64,000 nucleotides of DNA. Origin: Sepiola atlantica. Lineage: Eukaryota; Mollusca; Cephalopoda; Sepiida; Sepiolidae. The stretch covers positions 84,067,576 to 84,131,575 of the forward strand of contig OY744525.1 of assembly GCA_963556195.1 (NCBI GenBank). The letters run 5' to 3'. Positions 47,623 to 55,946 of this stretch are shown here, piece by piece (the first letter of the stretch is position 1; every line of letters starts with the position of its first letter). The notes below the pieces were generated by a model. The model searched no databases. It was given only the letters and a program-made list of their open reading frames with translations, and had not been told where the DNA came from. Both the position numbers and the translations under genes were made by a program.

Positions 47623-47983
47623 TCATTGGTCTTTTGGCTAAGATCAAAGTGTAGTATCTGTTCCCATAGACTGGTATTGTCTTGGCCTCCGGGGCTTGAT
47701 TTACGCCGGTCTATGGGATTGTCCTGTGCAGTTCTAGGAGGTCCACCCTCCCAGGCTTCGCCTCCCCTCTTTGGGGAGGAGTAAGTTTATTGCTTACTGT
47801 CTGAGGCGCCCCTACCGGGGAATGCCGACGGGGCTGCCCAGGCAATTTTTAAATGGCCAGAGTGCTCACCTCTCGAGCGCTGGCTTTTAACCCCACTTTC
47901 TCGACCCAATCTGTGGTCACATCTTACTTGTGGGAGTAAGATAAAACTGGCCTTGTGCCTAACTCCTGGGGAGGAGTAAATAC
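47623..47983 (+). mobile_element. U2-headed SINE, full length, with target-site duplication
   Basis: CATTGGTCTTTTGGCTAAGA begins the U2 head, which runs to GTAGTATCTGTTCC. The body contains CTGGTATTG (47671-47679) in a hairpin closed by CCCATAGAC and GGTCTATGGG, then TCCCCTCTTTGGGGAGGA, AATTTTT (47844-47850) and a hairpin after it. It ends with the long tail CTAACTCCTGGGGAGGAGTA AATACC. Identical 18-bp repeats flank it, evidence for insertion by target-primed reverse transcription. It is inserted just upstream of the U2 head that holds the LINE. Confidence 0.92.
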
Positions 47984-48004
47984 CTTTTAATTTCGGATGC
48001 TTTC

Positions 48005-48044
48005 CTGGCCTTTTGGCTAAGATCAAAGTGTAGTATCTGTTCTC
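48005..48044 (+). repeat. 40-bp target-site duplication of the LINE, left copy (U2 5' end)
   Basis: The 40 bases from CTGGCCTTTTGG to TATCTGTTCTC are identical to 55281-55320 on the other side of the LINE. They correspond to about U2 nucleotides 8-47. Confidence 0.9.
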
Positions 48045-48489
48045 AGTTACGACATTTTCGTCTTCCCAAAGACCAAGCGTCCCGCTACCGGGCCCGTTGG
48101 CTAGGTTTAAAGCGTTTTCTTGCCCCCTTGGGGCTTTTGTTACTTTTTTCCTCCCCCTTTTGGGGATTTTTTCTCTTTTTTTTTTTTTTATGATCTTTCT
48201 AGTTCCTCCCCCGTTGGGGAGGCAGCTCCCACTTGGTTTTAGAGCTAATTTCTCATTTTCCTCTATCTAGTTCCAGCTCCCATTTGGTTTTAGAGCTAAG
48301 TTTCTTACTTTTTTCTTTCTTGTAGCCACTTTTTTGGCAATTAATATTAATTAATTCTTTTTTCAGAGTCTGACTGCTTGTCCCAACTTAAGCAGCCGGC
48401 AGGTTCGGGGAAGACTCACGTGCCTTTTGGCGACGGTCTCCCTGATTCCGAATCGGCGGGTTGTGGTCGGCAGACAGACACAGATTGAG
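48045..48489 (+). other. LINE 5' UTR, pyrimidine-rich, with internal 25-bp repeat
   Basis: T- and C-rich leader. AGCTCCCA(C/T)TTGGTTTTAG with AGCTAA after it is present at 48224-48248 and 48275-48299. Three pyrimidine tracts end in an AG that resembles a 3' splice site: TTTCTAG near 48202, TTTCTTTCTTGTAG ending at 48325, and TTCTTTTTTCAG ending at 48366. The ORF1 frame is open upstream to at least 48361 but has no ATG before 48490. Confidence 0.6.
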
Positions 48490-51084
48490 ATGGAGGCCAC
48501 CGGGGTCTCAAAAGCCAGAGCTGTCTTGGCTAAAGACAGCGAGAGGGGTGTGGCCGCGAAGGGCGCCCCAGTTGCGAGTTCGGTGAGTGCCGCGTCGAGC
48601 GACACTCCAGTCCGGTCGGGGGAAGACACGCTCGAGTGCTCCCCAGGAGGTGTTGCCCCGCAGGGCACCTCTGGAGCTTTGTTGGGGAGTGTCGTGCCGT
48701 GCGATACTCCAGTTCGGTCGGGGGGAGACACGCTCGAGTGCTCCCCAGGAGGTGTTGCCTCGCAGGGCACCTCTGGAGCTTTGTTGGGGAGTGTCGTGCC
48801 GTGCGATACTCCAGTTCGGTCGGGGGGAGACACGCTCGAGTGCTCCCCAGGAGGTGTTGCCTCGCAGGGCACCTCTGGAGCTTTGTTGGGGAGTGTCGTG
48901 CCGTGCGATACTCCAGTTCGGTCGGGGGGAGACACGCTCGAGTGCTCCCCAGGAGGTGTTGCCACGCAGGGCACCTCTTCATCGCGACGAGGGAGTGTCG
49001 CGTCGAGCGACAATCCATCGTTGTCGGATTTCCTTTTGGAAATGGAGACGCCAGCGGTTCCAAGAGTATTGGTGTCTCCGGAAGTTTTCTTCCAAGGGTA
49101 TGATGATACCCCTTTTCATAAAAGTAAACTAACGAAAAGCCAGTCGTGGGACTTAAAGGTGGCGGAACAAAACTACCGCCCAGGTTTATTTGTAGGGTGC
49201 TCCTCAGGGGATGAAAGTCTATCAGGGGGAGAGGGCCCAAGTAAACCAGCTCACAGACCGGAAAGGAGGAAGGGGATCGCGGCTAATGAACCATGGCCAA
49301 GGCCGTCCAACTCTGGTTCGCGGATCCCCAATAAAAAGAAGATCGAGGTAACGGCTTCCGCTAAACCCACTAGTTCAGTGTGGGGGCCCAAACAGCAGAA
49401 GACTCCTGAACATTATAGGAGAGTGTTCGAGGAAAAATACAAGGAGTTCACTGAAGGAAACACAGTGAAGCTGCCTCCGGGAACGCTGGAAAAATTGAGG
49501 AAGAGGATCATCTCCTTCGTAACTTTGGACGCAAAGGCGAATGGGTTGGTAGGAGTCCTGAAGGAGAGAGTCATGGAAGCACTGGTGGGCTTGAAGATCC
49601 CAGCTTCCTATATCCTCAGGAAAAGCTTTGCAATGTGGGATGTGCTGCTCCCAACCCAGGAGGTAGCAGAAAAGCTAGCAATGGGCGGAGACGTAGTCTG
49701 GAAGGGCATGAAATTAAGACCCGAATATATGGAAAGGAGAAGCGCGTCAGTTTCGGTTCTCGGCGTCCCATGCTGCATCGACTCCGACCATCTGGGAGCG
49801 ATAATGTCGCAGTATGGCGACGTCGAGGAGGTGGTGCCGACTCGCGGAATGCATGGTATTCTGACAGGAGAATACAGGCTGAAGATGAGGGTCAACCGGC
49901 AGGGGTTTCAGGCGATTCCAGCGCAGTTAAAATGCGAATCCTGGTCTATGTCGATCATCGTGGAGGGAAGAAGGCCACATTGCTGGCGCTGTCAGACGCC
50001 AGGGCATGTGGCAAAGGACTGCCCCCAAAGAATAACAGCAAAGCCCCCGGCGGCTGTTCCCCAAAAAGCGCCAGCCGTGTCGGCATCATCGTCAGCAGCA
50101 GTAGACAAGGTGTCCACAGAGAAGGGGAGGAAGCCCACCCCGACCCCTATACCAACCAAGGGGAGACCGATGCCTGCAGCTTTGAAGAGGAAGCTGACAG
50201 CCCTCTCATCAGAATCGGAGGAAGAGGGAAAGGAGGTGGAAGCAGCAATGGAGCCCCCCAAAAGAAAGGACCCAAAAGCTAAAAAAGTCCGGGAGTCAGC
50301 AAGAGAGGAGGAAAACATTAAATCTTTGGCCCCCTCCGAGTCAATGGAACAGGAAAATGTTCCTCTCAAGTTTTACACTCCCTTAAACAGCCCTCGGGAT
50401 AGGTCCCCAGTGTCGGCGAGACAGAGGGAAGAGGAGGCTCCCATCCCAGTAGCGCCGCCGGCCTCTGAACCAGAAGGAGCTGCTGAGGGAGTCATGCCAG
50501 AAGTCGTTCCAGGAAGAAAGCAAGAGGGCATTCCAGAAGTCGTCCCGGTACCACCTCCTCCTACGCCAGTGAGACGGGAGAAGACTAGGAGGTTCCCCTT
50601 TCTGCCGGGGGTAAGGATCTGTGAGGCGGATTCATTACAGGTCCAATCAGACCTCAATGGAAGGCAGAGGCGATACATTAAGCAGCTGGAGAGCTTCACC
50701 CACGTAGGAGGAAAACAGGTGCAAGACCCCCGGAATTTTAAAAATGCACCCAAAATTATAACGTTTGTGAGGCAGGAAACCGGGAACGGGAGGGAGAAAG
50801 CATTATGGAGAATGCTTAGGGCGGCCAAGGACGCAATCCCGGAGCAACCCCTTATAGAAGAGGAGCACCCTTCATTTAAGGAAATTAAGTCCAAATGTAG
50901 TGGGAGGGTCCCCATTTATGTTCACCCCTCATTTTTTCGGGCTTTAAAATTAACTTTCCCCGTGGACGTGGGAGGTTTGGCACGAGACGGACGGATTTCG
51001 TCCGAACTGCTGACCGGCAGTCTCGGTCAGACCTTCGGCGTCCTCACTCCCGAGGACTTCAGCCCCGTGTGTGACACTAATTGA
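48490..51084 (+). CDS. LINE ORF1 protein (RNA-binding, CCHC zinc knuckle)
   Basis: 864 residues from the first ATG at 48490; the frame is open further upstream, but only through non-ATG codons. Residues 38-173 are four 34-residue repeats (DTPVRSGGDTLECSPGGVA and onward), identical or nearly so. A middle domain (about 320-495) ends in a segment with V-L-G-V-P and Y-G-D-V-E that may be an RRM-like fold. A CCHC knuckle follows at residues 498-511 (C498, C501, H506, C511). After it come basic stretches (ALKRKL; PPKRKDPKAKK) that could be nuclear signals, and a C-terminal domain I do not recognise. ORF1 proteins of this kind bind the element RNA and form the RNP with ORF2. The stop overlaps the ORF2 start in TGATG. 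Long antisense frames over the repeats are shadows. Confidence 0.9.
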   Translation: MEATGVSKARAVLAKDSERGVAAKGAPVASSVSAASSDTPVRSGEDTLECSPGGVAPQGTSGALLGSVVPCDTPVRSGGDTLECSPGGVASQGTSGALLGSVVPCDTPVRSGGDTLECSPGGVASQGTSGALLGSVVPCDTPVRSGGDTLECSPGGVATQGTSSSRRGSVASSDNPSLSDFLLEMETPAVPRVLVSPEVFFQGYDDTPFHKSKLTKSQSWDLKVAEQNYRPGLFVGCSSGDESLSGGEGPSKPAHRPERRKGIAANEPWPRPSNSGSRIPNKKKIEVTASAKPTSSVWGPKQQKTPEHYRRVFEEKYKEFTEGNTVKLPPGTLEKLRKRIISFVTLDAKANGLVGVLKERVMEALVGLKIPASYILRKSFAMWDVLLPTQEVAEKLAMGGDVVWKGMKLRPEYMERRSASVSVLGVPCCIDSDHLGAIMSQYGDVEEVVPTRGMHGILTGEYRLKMRVNRQGFQAIPAQLKCESWSMSIIVEGRRPHCWRCQTPGHVAKDCPQRITAKPPAAVPQKAPAVSASSSAAVDKVSTEKGRKPTPTPIPTKGRPMPAALKRKLTALSSESEEEGKEVEAAMEPPKRKDPKAKKVRESAREEENIKSLAPSESMEQENVPLKFYTPLNSPRDRSPVSARQREEEAPIPVAPPASEPEGAAEGVMPEVVPGRKQEGIPEVVPVPPPPTPVRREKTRRFPFLPGVRICEADSLQVQSDLNGRQRRYIKQLESFTHVGGKQVQDPRNFKNAPKIITFVRQETGNGREKALWRMLRAAKDAIPEQPLIEEEHPSFKEIKSKCSGRVPIYVHPSFFRALKLTFPVDVGGLARDGRISSELLTGSLGQTFGVLTPEDFSPVCDTN
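48601..49008 (+). repeat. 102-bp in-frame tandem repeat inside ORF1, 4 units
   Basis: Unit starts are at 48601, 48703, 48805 and 48907. The middle units are almost identical at DNA level, so the expansion is recent. Multiples of 3 keep ORF1 open and also open long shadow frames on both strands. Confidence 0.95.
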
Positions 51085-54000
51085 TGGGGACCACAAATTT
51101 AAACTTGGCTTGTTGGAATGTGAGGGGCATGAGATCACGAAGCAGGGCTGCTCGCGTGCTGAGGGATCTCGTGGCCCGTGAGGTAGATGTAGCTGCGATT
51201 GAAGAGACCCACTTCGATTCGTATGGGGATTGTGATGTGCTGACTGACGACTATGACGTCTACTCAGCATATGGCGATGCTCATAGTTGTGGCATCTCTT
51301 TGTTAGTGAGACGCACCCTGCCTGCGGCGGTGAGCGTTGTTCATGCGGATGCGGTGGGACGACTGGTCGTGGTCGATGTTGCCGTTGAAAACAGCAAGTT
51401 TCGGATCGTTGCGGTTTATGCGCCCAACATTGCTGGCGAGAGGGTTTCCTTTTTTCGACGGTTGGAGGCGTTCCTCAAGGGTCCGGAGCGAGTAGTTTTA
51501 ATGGGGGACTGGAATGCCATCCTAGACCCCAAGATAGATAAGGTCGGTGGGAATAGAGGGTCGGCGAGGTGGGAAAGCAGTCTGTCTGACCTGATGGCCT
51601 CATGCGATCTTGTCGACAGATTTCGCGTTGATCACCCAGGGCGGGAGATGTGGACGTGGCATACTAGCGCGGCCTTCTGTCCGAGTACTTACTTGGACAG
51701 AATGTTAGTTAGAAGAGGCGACGTAGATTTCATATCTTGTCCCACGTTCACTTGGTTAGGACATTCGGACCATAAATTGGTTACGGCCCGGTTGAACTTA
51801 AGTGATAGGCCTAGGTTGGCTGGGTACTGGAAGTTTAATACCTCCTTACTGGAGATACGAGACTTCCGGGAACAGCTAACGTTACTACTCCAGCGGGGAT
51901 TAGTGGGGGTGGTTATCGGGAGTAGGTACTGGGTTAAAACTAAGGCTCAGGTTAGAAACTTTTGTGTCCGCTACAGCCAGCGCCTCGCTCAAAATAGGGC
52001 TAGGACGCAAAAGCAAGTAGAGGATAAGATGACCCGGGCGGTGGCTGGGGGGGATCCCCTAGAGATAGCATTAATTACGGGGGACCTCAATCGCTTGGCT
52101 AGCGAGCGATATGAAGGTCAAGTAGTTAGAGCTAGATTAAAGAAAGTCTCTAACGAAGCCGTGAACGTTGACGCTGTTGAGCGTAAGGCTGCTTTACGTC
52201 GTGGTTCGGATGGGTACATTCGGAAGGTGAAAAACCTGGAAGGACATACCCTGGTATCGTCTCGTGAGATCTGTGAGGGGTTCCGTGAGCATTTGGAGGA
52301 ACGCTTCACCCAACTGCCCAGACTCCGCGGCCAGGAGTTTGACAGCTATTTGGCTGACTCGCCCCGCCTCGAGGCGGCTCGAGCAGCTGGCTGTGATGGC
52401 AGGATTACGGAGGGAGAGATCGTTACTGCGTTGAAGCAGGTCGGCTTGAACAAATCTCCGGGACTCGATGGTCTGCCGTACGAAATGTATTTGAGGCTGT
52501 CGCCCATGTTTGTCCCAATTCTGAAGGATGTGTTTAACCACTGGTTTGTTCAGGAGTCAATCCCTGGACAGGTAACCAAAGGAGTGGTCACATTACTGAA
52601 GAAGAGGGACCAACCTGGTGGGGGAAATTTAGACGACTACAGGCCCATAACTCTGCTAAACACAGAGTTAAAGATTTTGGCCCGCGTTCTTGCGAACCGC
52701 CTGCAGGTTGTTATCGGTGATTTGATCAAGCCTGAGCAGAACTTTGCTGTGAAGGGGAGGTCGATTCAGAACAACTTGCATTTGATTCGCATGATCATAG
52801 AGGGGACAGAAGACGACGCTGAAGCCGCGCTGATCAATTTAGATCAGTCCAAGGCTTTCGATAGGGTCGACCATGGTTTCCTGAAAGCTGTTTTAGCGGC
52901 TGCCGGTTTTGGTCCGGACTTCCGCAGGTGGATCTCTATTCTGTATGACTCGCCGACGGCAGTGGTGCAAGTGAATGGAAAGAGGTCGGAATCGTTCGTT
53001 GTTTCTCGGTCGGTACGTCAGGGTTGTCCGCTGTCGCCCCTGCTCTACATCCTGGCGTTGGAACCCTTCCTTCGCAAATTAAGGGATGAGGCGACAACAC
53101 CAGTCCTGCGCGGGATCGCTATCCCTCCTCGCAAAGCGCGAGTCAGGGTTTCCGCGTTTGCCGATGATGTCACCGTTTTCGTGTCGAGCCGTACTGACAT
53201 TCGAACGGTGATTAAGGCGCTCGCTCGGTACGAAGAAGTGACAGGGGCCATAGTCAACCGCAGCAAGTCGAACGGCCTGCGGTTGGGTGCCTGGAGCGGA
53301 GAGACCGCTCTTCCAGGTGACTTCAGCTGGTCGGATGGCCCGGTTCGAATCCTCGGCGTGTGGTTCGGGCCGGGCCTCCAGCTGGAAAAGAACTGGTCGG
53401 AAGTACAGACAAAGGTCGAATCGTCGGTCCGGGCTTGGATTCGAAGGAAGCTTTCCTTAAAGGGCAGAGCGGAGGCGTGCGCCACTTACGTCTTTCCTCT
53501 CATCCTTTACCGGCTGTCTGTACTACCACTGCCTGCGGCCCGCCTTATCGCTTTCACGCGCTTACTCTTCTCGCTTCTTTGGAAGGGCCGGAAAGCGTAC
53601 GTCCGCAGACAGGTCTGTACTCAAGTTCCGAGTGTGGGAGGCTTGGGGATGCCTGACTTGGCAAGTCATCGACATGCCGAGAGACTGGCTTTCCTGAGTC
53701 GGACTTTGATGGAAGACACTCCGTGGGTCCCTGCGGTCGGGAGCGCCTTTCCCAACCTCATACCCGACCTCTCGGTCGAAGGACGACGTAGGCCGAGAGG
53801 GGAGCCCTTGTTCTTCGCCGAATGCCGGGCCGCGCTTAGAGCGTTGCCGGGGTCCAGTAACCTTGCCCGGTCTAGGAAGAGACTATATCGGGATCTAGTG
53901 GAGGGTACCGCTTCGGACCCACTTGAGGAGCGGCTTGGATTGTCGAGGGAGGAGGCCCGCTCCCAGTGGAATTGGGCGCCAGGCCAGAGTTATCTCAACA

Positions 54001-54356
54001 ATTCTGAGTATTCTCTGACCTGGCGACTGGTTCGGAACGCACTGCCCCTCTATGGCAGATTATGCAGAGATGGTTTAAGGGACGTCCCCTTATGCCCGCG
54101 CTGTGAAGACGACGAAGAAGAAACGGCCGAGCACGCCTTCTTCACCTGCAGCAAACTTCGACATCTCTGGGGATACGTCAGGGAGGTGACGGCCCGCATC
54201 GACGCCGAGCAGCCGATGGTCCTGGATGTAGCATCTGTCATCAACAACGCAGCACCGCCGTGGTCTGGGGAGAAACGAATGGTGTTTCTAGCCATCCTAG
54301 CCGTAGCAAGACTAGTGACGTGGGTTACACGTCTTAATGAGGTTCATGGGGTTTGA
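51084..54356 (+). CDS. LINE ORF2 protein: AP endonuclease and reverse transcriptase, prematurely stopped
   Basis: 1090 residues from the ATG at 51084, which shares its A with the ORF1 TGA. Residues 1-235 are an AP-type endonuclease: WNVRG (11-15), EETH (about 40), MGDWN (140-144) and SDHK (228-231), the set needed for nicking target DNA. Reverse transcriptase spans about 480-760, with YRPITLLN, LDQSKAFDRVDH (D587 in it), a QGCPLSPLLY motif and the catalytic FADD (692-695). A CCHC motif lies at C1004, C1007, H1017, C1022. The protein would nick U2 DNA and prime cDNA there. It ends at TGA 54354-54356; the related copy at 26.3 kb has GGA there and reads 55 codons further to a stop at the position of TAA 54522-54524. 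So about 55 C-terminal residues are lost here. Confidence 0.95.
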   Translation: MGTTNLNLACWNVRGMRSRSRAARVLRDLVAREVDVAAIEETHFDSYGDCDVLTDDYDVYSAYGDAHSCGISLLVRRTLPAAVSVVHADAVGRLVVVDVAVENSKFRIVAVYAPNIAGERVSFFRRLEAFLKGPERVVLMGDWNAILDPKIDKVGGNRGSARWESSLSDLMASCDLVDRFRVDHPGREMWTWHTSAAFCPSTYLDRMLVRRGDVDFISCPTFTWLGHSDHKLVTARLNLSDRPRLAGYWKFNTSLLEIRDFREQLTLLLQRGLVGVVIGSRYWVKTKAQVRNFCVRYSQRLAQNRARTQKQVEDKMTRAVAGGDPLEIALITGDLNRLASERYEGQVVRARLKKVSNEAVNVDAVERKAALRRGSDGYIRKVKNLEGHTLVSSREICEGFREHLEERFTQLPRLRGQEFDSYLADSPRLEAARAAGCDGRITEGEIVTALKQVGLNKSPGLDGLPYEMYLRLSPMFVPILKDVFNHWFVQESIPGQVTKGVVTLLKKRDQPGGGNLDDYRPITLLNTELKILARVLANRLQVVIGDLIKPEQNFAVKGRSIQNNLHLIRMIIEGTEDDAEAALINLDQSKAFDRVDHGFLKAVLAAAGFGPDFRRWISILYDSPTAVVQVNGKRSESFVVSRSVRQGCPLSPLLYILALEPFLRKLRDEATTPVLRGIAIPPRKARVRVSAFADDVTVFVSSRTDIRTVIKALARYEEVTGAIVNRSKSNGLRLGAWSGETALPGDFSWSDGPVRILGVWFGPGLQLEKNWSEVQTKVESSVRAWIRRKLSLKGRAEACATYVFPLILYRLSVLPLPAARLIAFTRLLFSLLWKGRKAYVRRQVCTQVPSVGGLGMPDLASHRHAERLAFLSRTLMEDTPWVPAVGSAFPNLIPDLSVEGRRRPRGEPLFFAECRAALRALPGSSNLARSRKRLYRDLVEGTASDPLEERLGLSREEARSQWNWAPGQSYLNNSEYSLTWRLVRNALPLYGRLCRDGLRDVPLCPRCEDDEEETAEHAFFTCSKLRHLWGYVREVTARIDAEQPMVLDVASVINNAAPPWSGEKRMVFLAILAVARLVTWVTRLNEVHGV

Positions 54357-54524
54357 TCTGTTTCGGATCGGGATCTGGTAGTTTACTTTAAACACCAACT
54401 TAAAGTGAAGATCAGATGCGATTGGAAACGATTACATCGCATGGATTTCGATAGGAGATGGGTGCATGACACTAGTTTGTGCATCCGACGAGGCGCCAAG
54501 TTTGAGTTCGTGTTCCCTCCATAA
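54357..54524 (+). pseudogene. ORF2 C-terminal tail, separated by the nonsense codon
   Basis: 55 in-frame sense codons after the TGA, ending in TAA 54522-54524. They match the open C-terminus of the truncated copy with few substitutions, mostly conservative. They include the segment with basic residues and the final F-E-F-V-F-P-P. Conservation suggests this part belongs to the functional protein of the family. Confidence 0.85.
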
Positions 54525-55280
54525 TTATGGCACACGCGGTACTGGGTTCTACGGAACCCACCCCTGTAGAGTTTTTTGATTTATTTCAAAAAACTGGTAA
54601 CCTCTTAAACTAGTAGGAATGAAAGTTATCCTGTCCCTATTTTATTTTTGCCGGCACTAGAGAGCTTCCAGAGATTCCCACTTCCACTGTTTTATTTTGT
54701 CCCTGGTCTTTTGAAACCCTTGGCATTACTATCTTGGAAGACGCCATCCACCCAATGATCCCATTCCCGATGAATTTATTTTTTGAACACTCCTCTCTTA
54801 AGTTCCCACTCCCACTTAGTGACCGACCCGCTTGTTTTCGGTCTCGTGCCGGAAAACAGTGGGCGGTCTAACACTTAGTCATGAGGGAAAGCCGGGCCAT
54901 ACTAACTTTTCTACCATTTTATTTCGTTCTTTATTTTTCTTTCTTTTTGGGTGTTTTTAATATTTTTTCCCACTCCCACGATAATTCTTTTTTACATCGA
55001 TGTTTTTTGGGATATTTTAAGTAGGGATCCACCCACAGAGTGAATGCGGTATTTTGGTGCAAGAATCTAGTTTAGAGTCAGCAAATGTTCTTTTTATGTT
55101 GTTTGTAAAATTTTGTGAAATAAAAAACATTGAACAGCTTGTCTCACTTATCCCCGACCCCCCCCTCCCCCTACATAACGGGCACTATGCCTAAGGTCTG
55201 GTGAGTTCCCAAGGTTTGTAAAATCTTCATCTGTAGATAAAGATGAGGGTTGTCCGAAGGAACTCACCTGCCTAAATAAA
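54525..55280 (+). other. LINE 3' UTR with terminal stem-loop (D2 copy)
   Basis: Aligns with 26530-27281 over its whole length. AATAAA at about 55120. The terminal hairpin pairs GGTGAGTTCC (55200-55209) with GGAACTCACC (55259-55268), and CTTCATCT (55225-55232) with AGATGAGG (55241-55248). The last bases are CCTAAATAAA, directly followed by U2 sequence, with no poly(A). This suggests the reverse transcriptase recognises the 3' structure. Confidence 0.8.
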
Positions 55281-55430
55281 CTGGCCTTTTGGCTAAGATC
55301 AAAGTGTAGTATCTGTTCTCGGCATTTTTGCCTAGAGATCAAGTGTATTATCTAATCCTATCCAGTAGGTGTCGGTTTTACACTGTCGAATCAAAAATCA
55401 GATTATCATTTTTTTTTTTTAATCCCTTTT
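55281..55430 (+). repeat. U2 5' end (right LINE duplication) fused to a variant U2-like module
   Basis: 55281-55320 is the right copy of the 40-bp duplication. It continues into CTCGGCATTTTTGCCTAGAG (55318-55337), ATCAAGTGTATTATCT, CCTATCCAGTAGG and a T run, as at 28532-28630. The junction shows the pre-insertion target: a U2 5' end followed by this module. Confidence 0.8.
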
Positions 55431-55564
55431 CCTTTTGGGGAGGCTGAGGTCGTGATCTCACCGATGATTACTCATACTCCCCCCCCCCTCCCCTGAATTT
55501 CACCTGAGGCGTTCACACCTGCGAATGCTGGAACTCCACCTCCTCAAGTTTCGCCTCCACTGGC

Positions 55565-55945
55565 GAATACCGATTTCCCCCCCGATTCGGCCTGAGGCGC
55601 TCATACCGGCGAATGCCGACACACCCCCTCCCCAGATTTAGCCTGAGGCGCTCCCCCTCCCCAGATTTGGCCTGAGGCGCTCATACCGGCGAATGCCGAC
55701 ATTCCCCCTCCCCAGATTTAGCCTGGCGCCCCCCAAATTTGGCCTGAGGCGCTCACACCGGCGAATGTCGACACTCCCCCTCCCCAAATTTGGCCTGGGG
55801 CGCTCATACCGGCGAATACCGACATTCCCCCTCCCCAGATTTGGCCTGAGGCGCCCCACCGCCGAATGCCGACACTCCCTCTCCCCAGATTTGGCCTGTG
55901 GCGCTCACATCGGTGAATGCCGACATTCCCCCTCCCCCCCTATTT
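55565..55945 (+). repeat. 51-bp minisatellite, ~7 units (D2)
   Basis: The same unit as 28730-29805 but fewer copies and partly broken units. Frames on both strands are repeat artefacts. Confidence 0.9.
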
Positions 55946-55946
55946 G

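Larger units (their letters stand above)
48045..55280 (+). mobile_element. Full-length U2-targeted LINE (Tx1-like, Keno-type target)
   Basis: A 7236-bp element with a 5' UTR, ORF1 with a CCHC knuckle, and ORF2 with AP endonuclease, reverse transcriptase and a C-terminal CCHC. The 3' UTR ends in a conserved stem-loop and CCTAAATAAA. It is flanked by a 40-bp identical duplication of the U2 5' end. In established knowledge, Tx1-group LINEs include target-specific families, among them Keno in U2 snRNA genes; I infer membership from domain order and target, not from an alignment. GC content is clearly higher than in the surroundings. ORF1 is intact and ORF2 has one nonsense codon near its end, so recent activity is likely but this copy may be impaired. 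Confidence 0.9.

Noticed and set aside
48363..49240. Antisense frames of 216 and 236 codons
   Set aside because: They are shadows of the in-frame 102-bp repeat of LINE ORF1; no independent motif, and the sense frame has clear domains.
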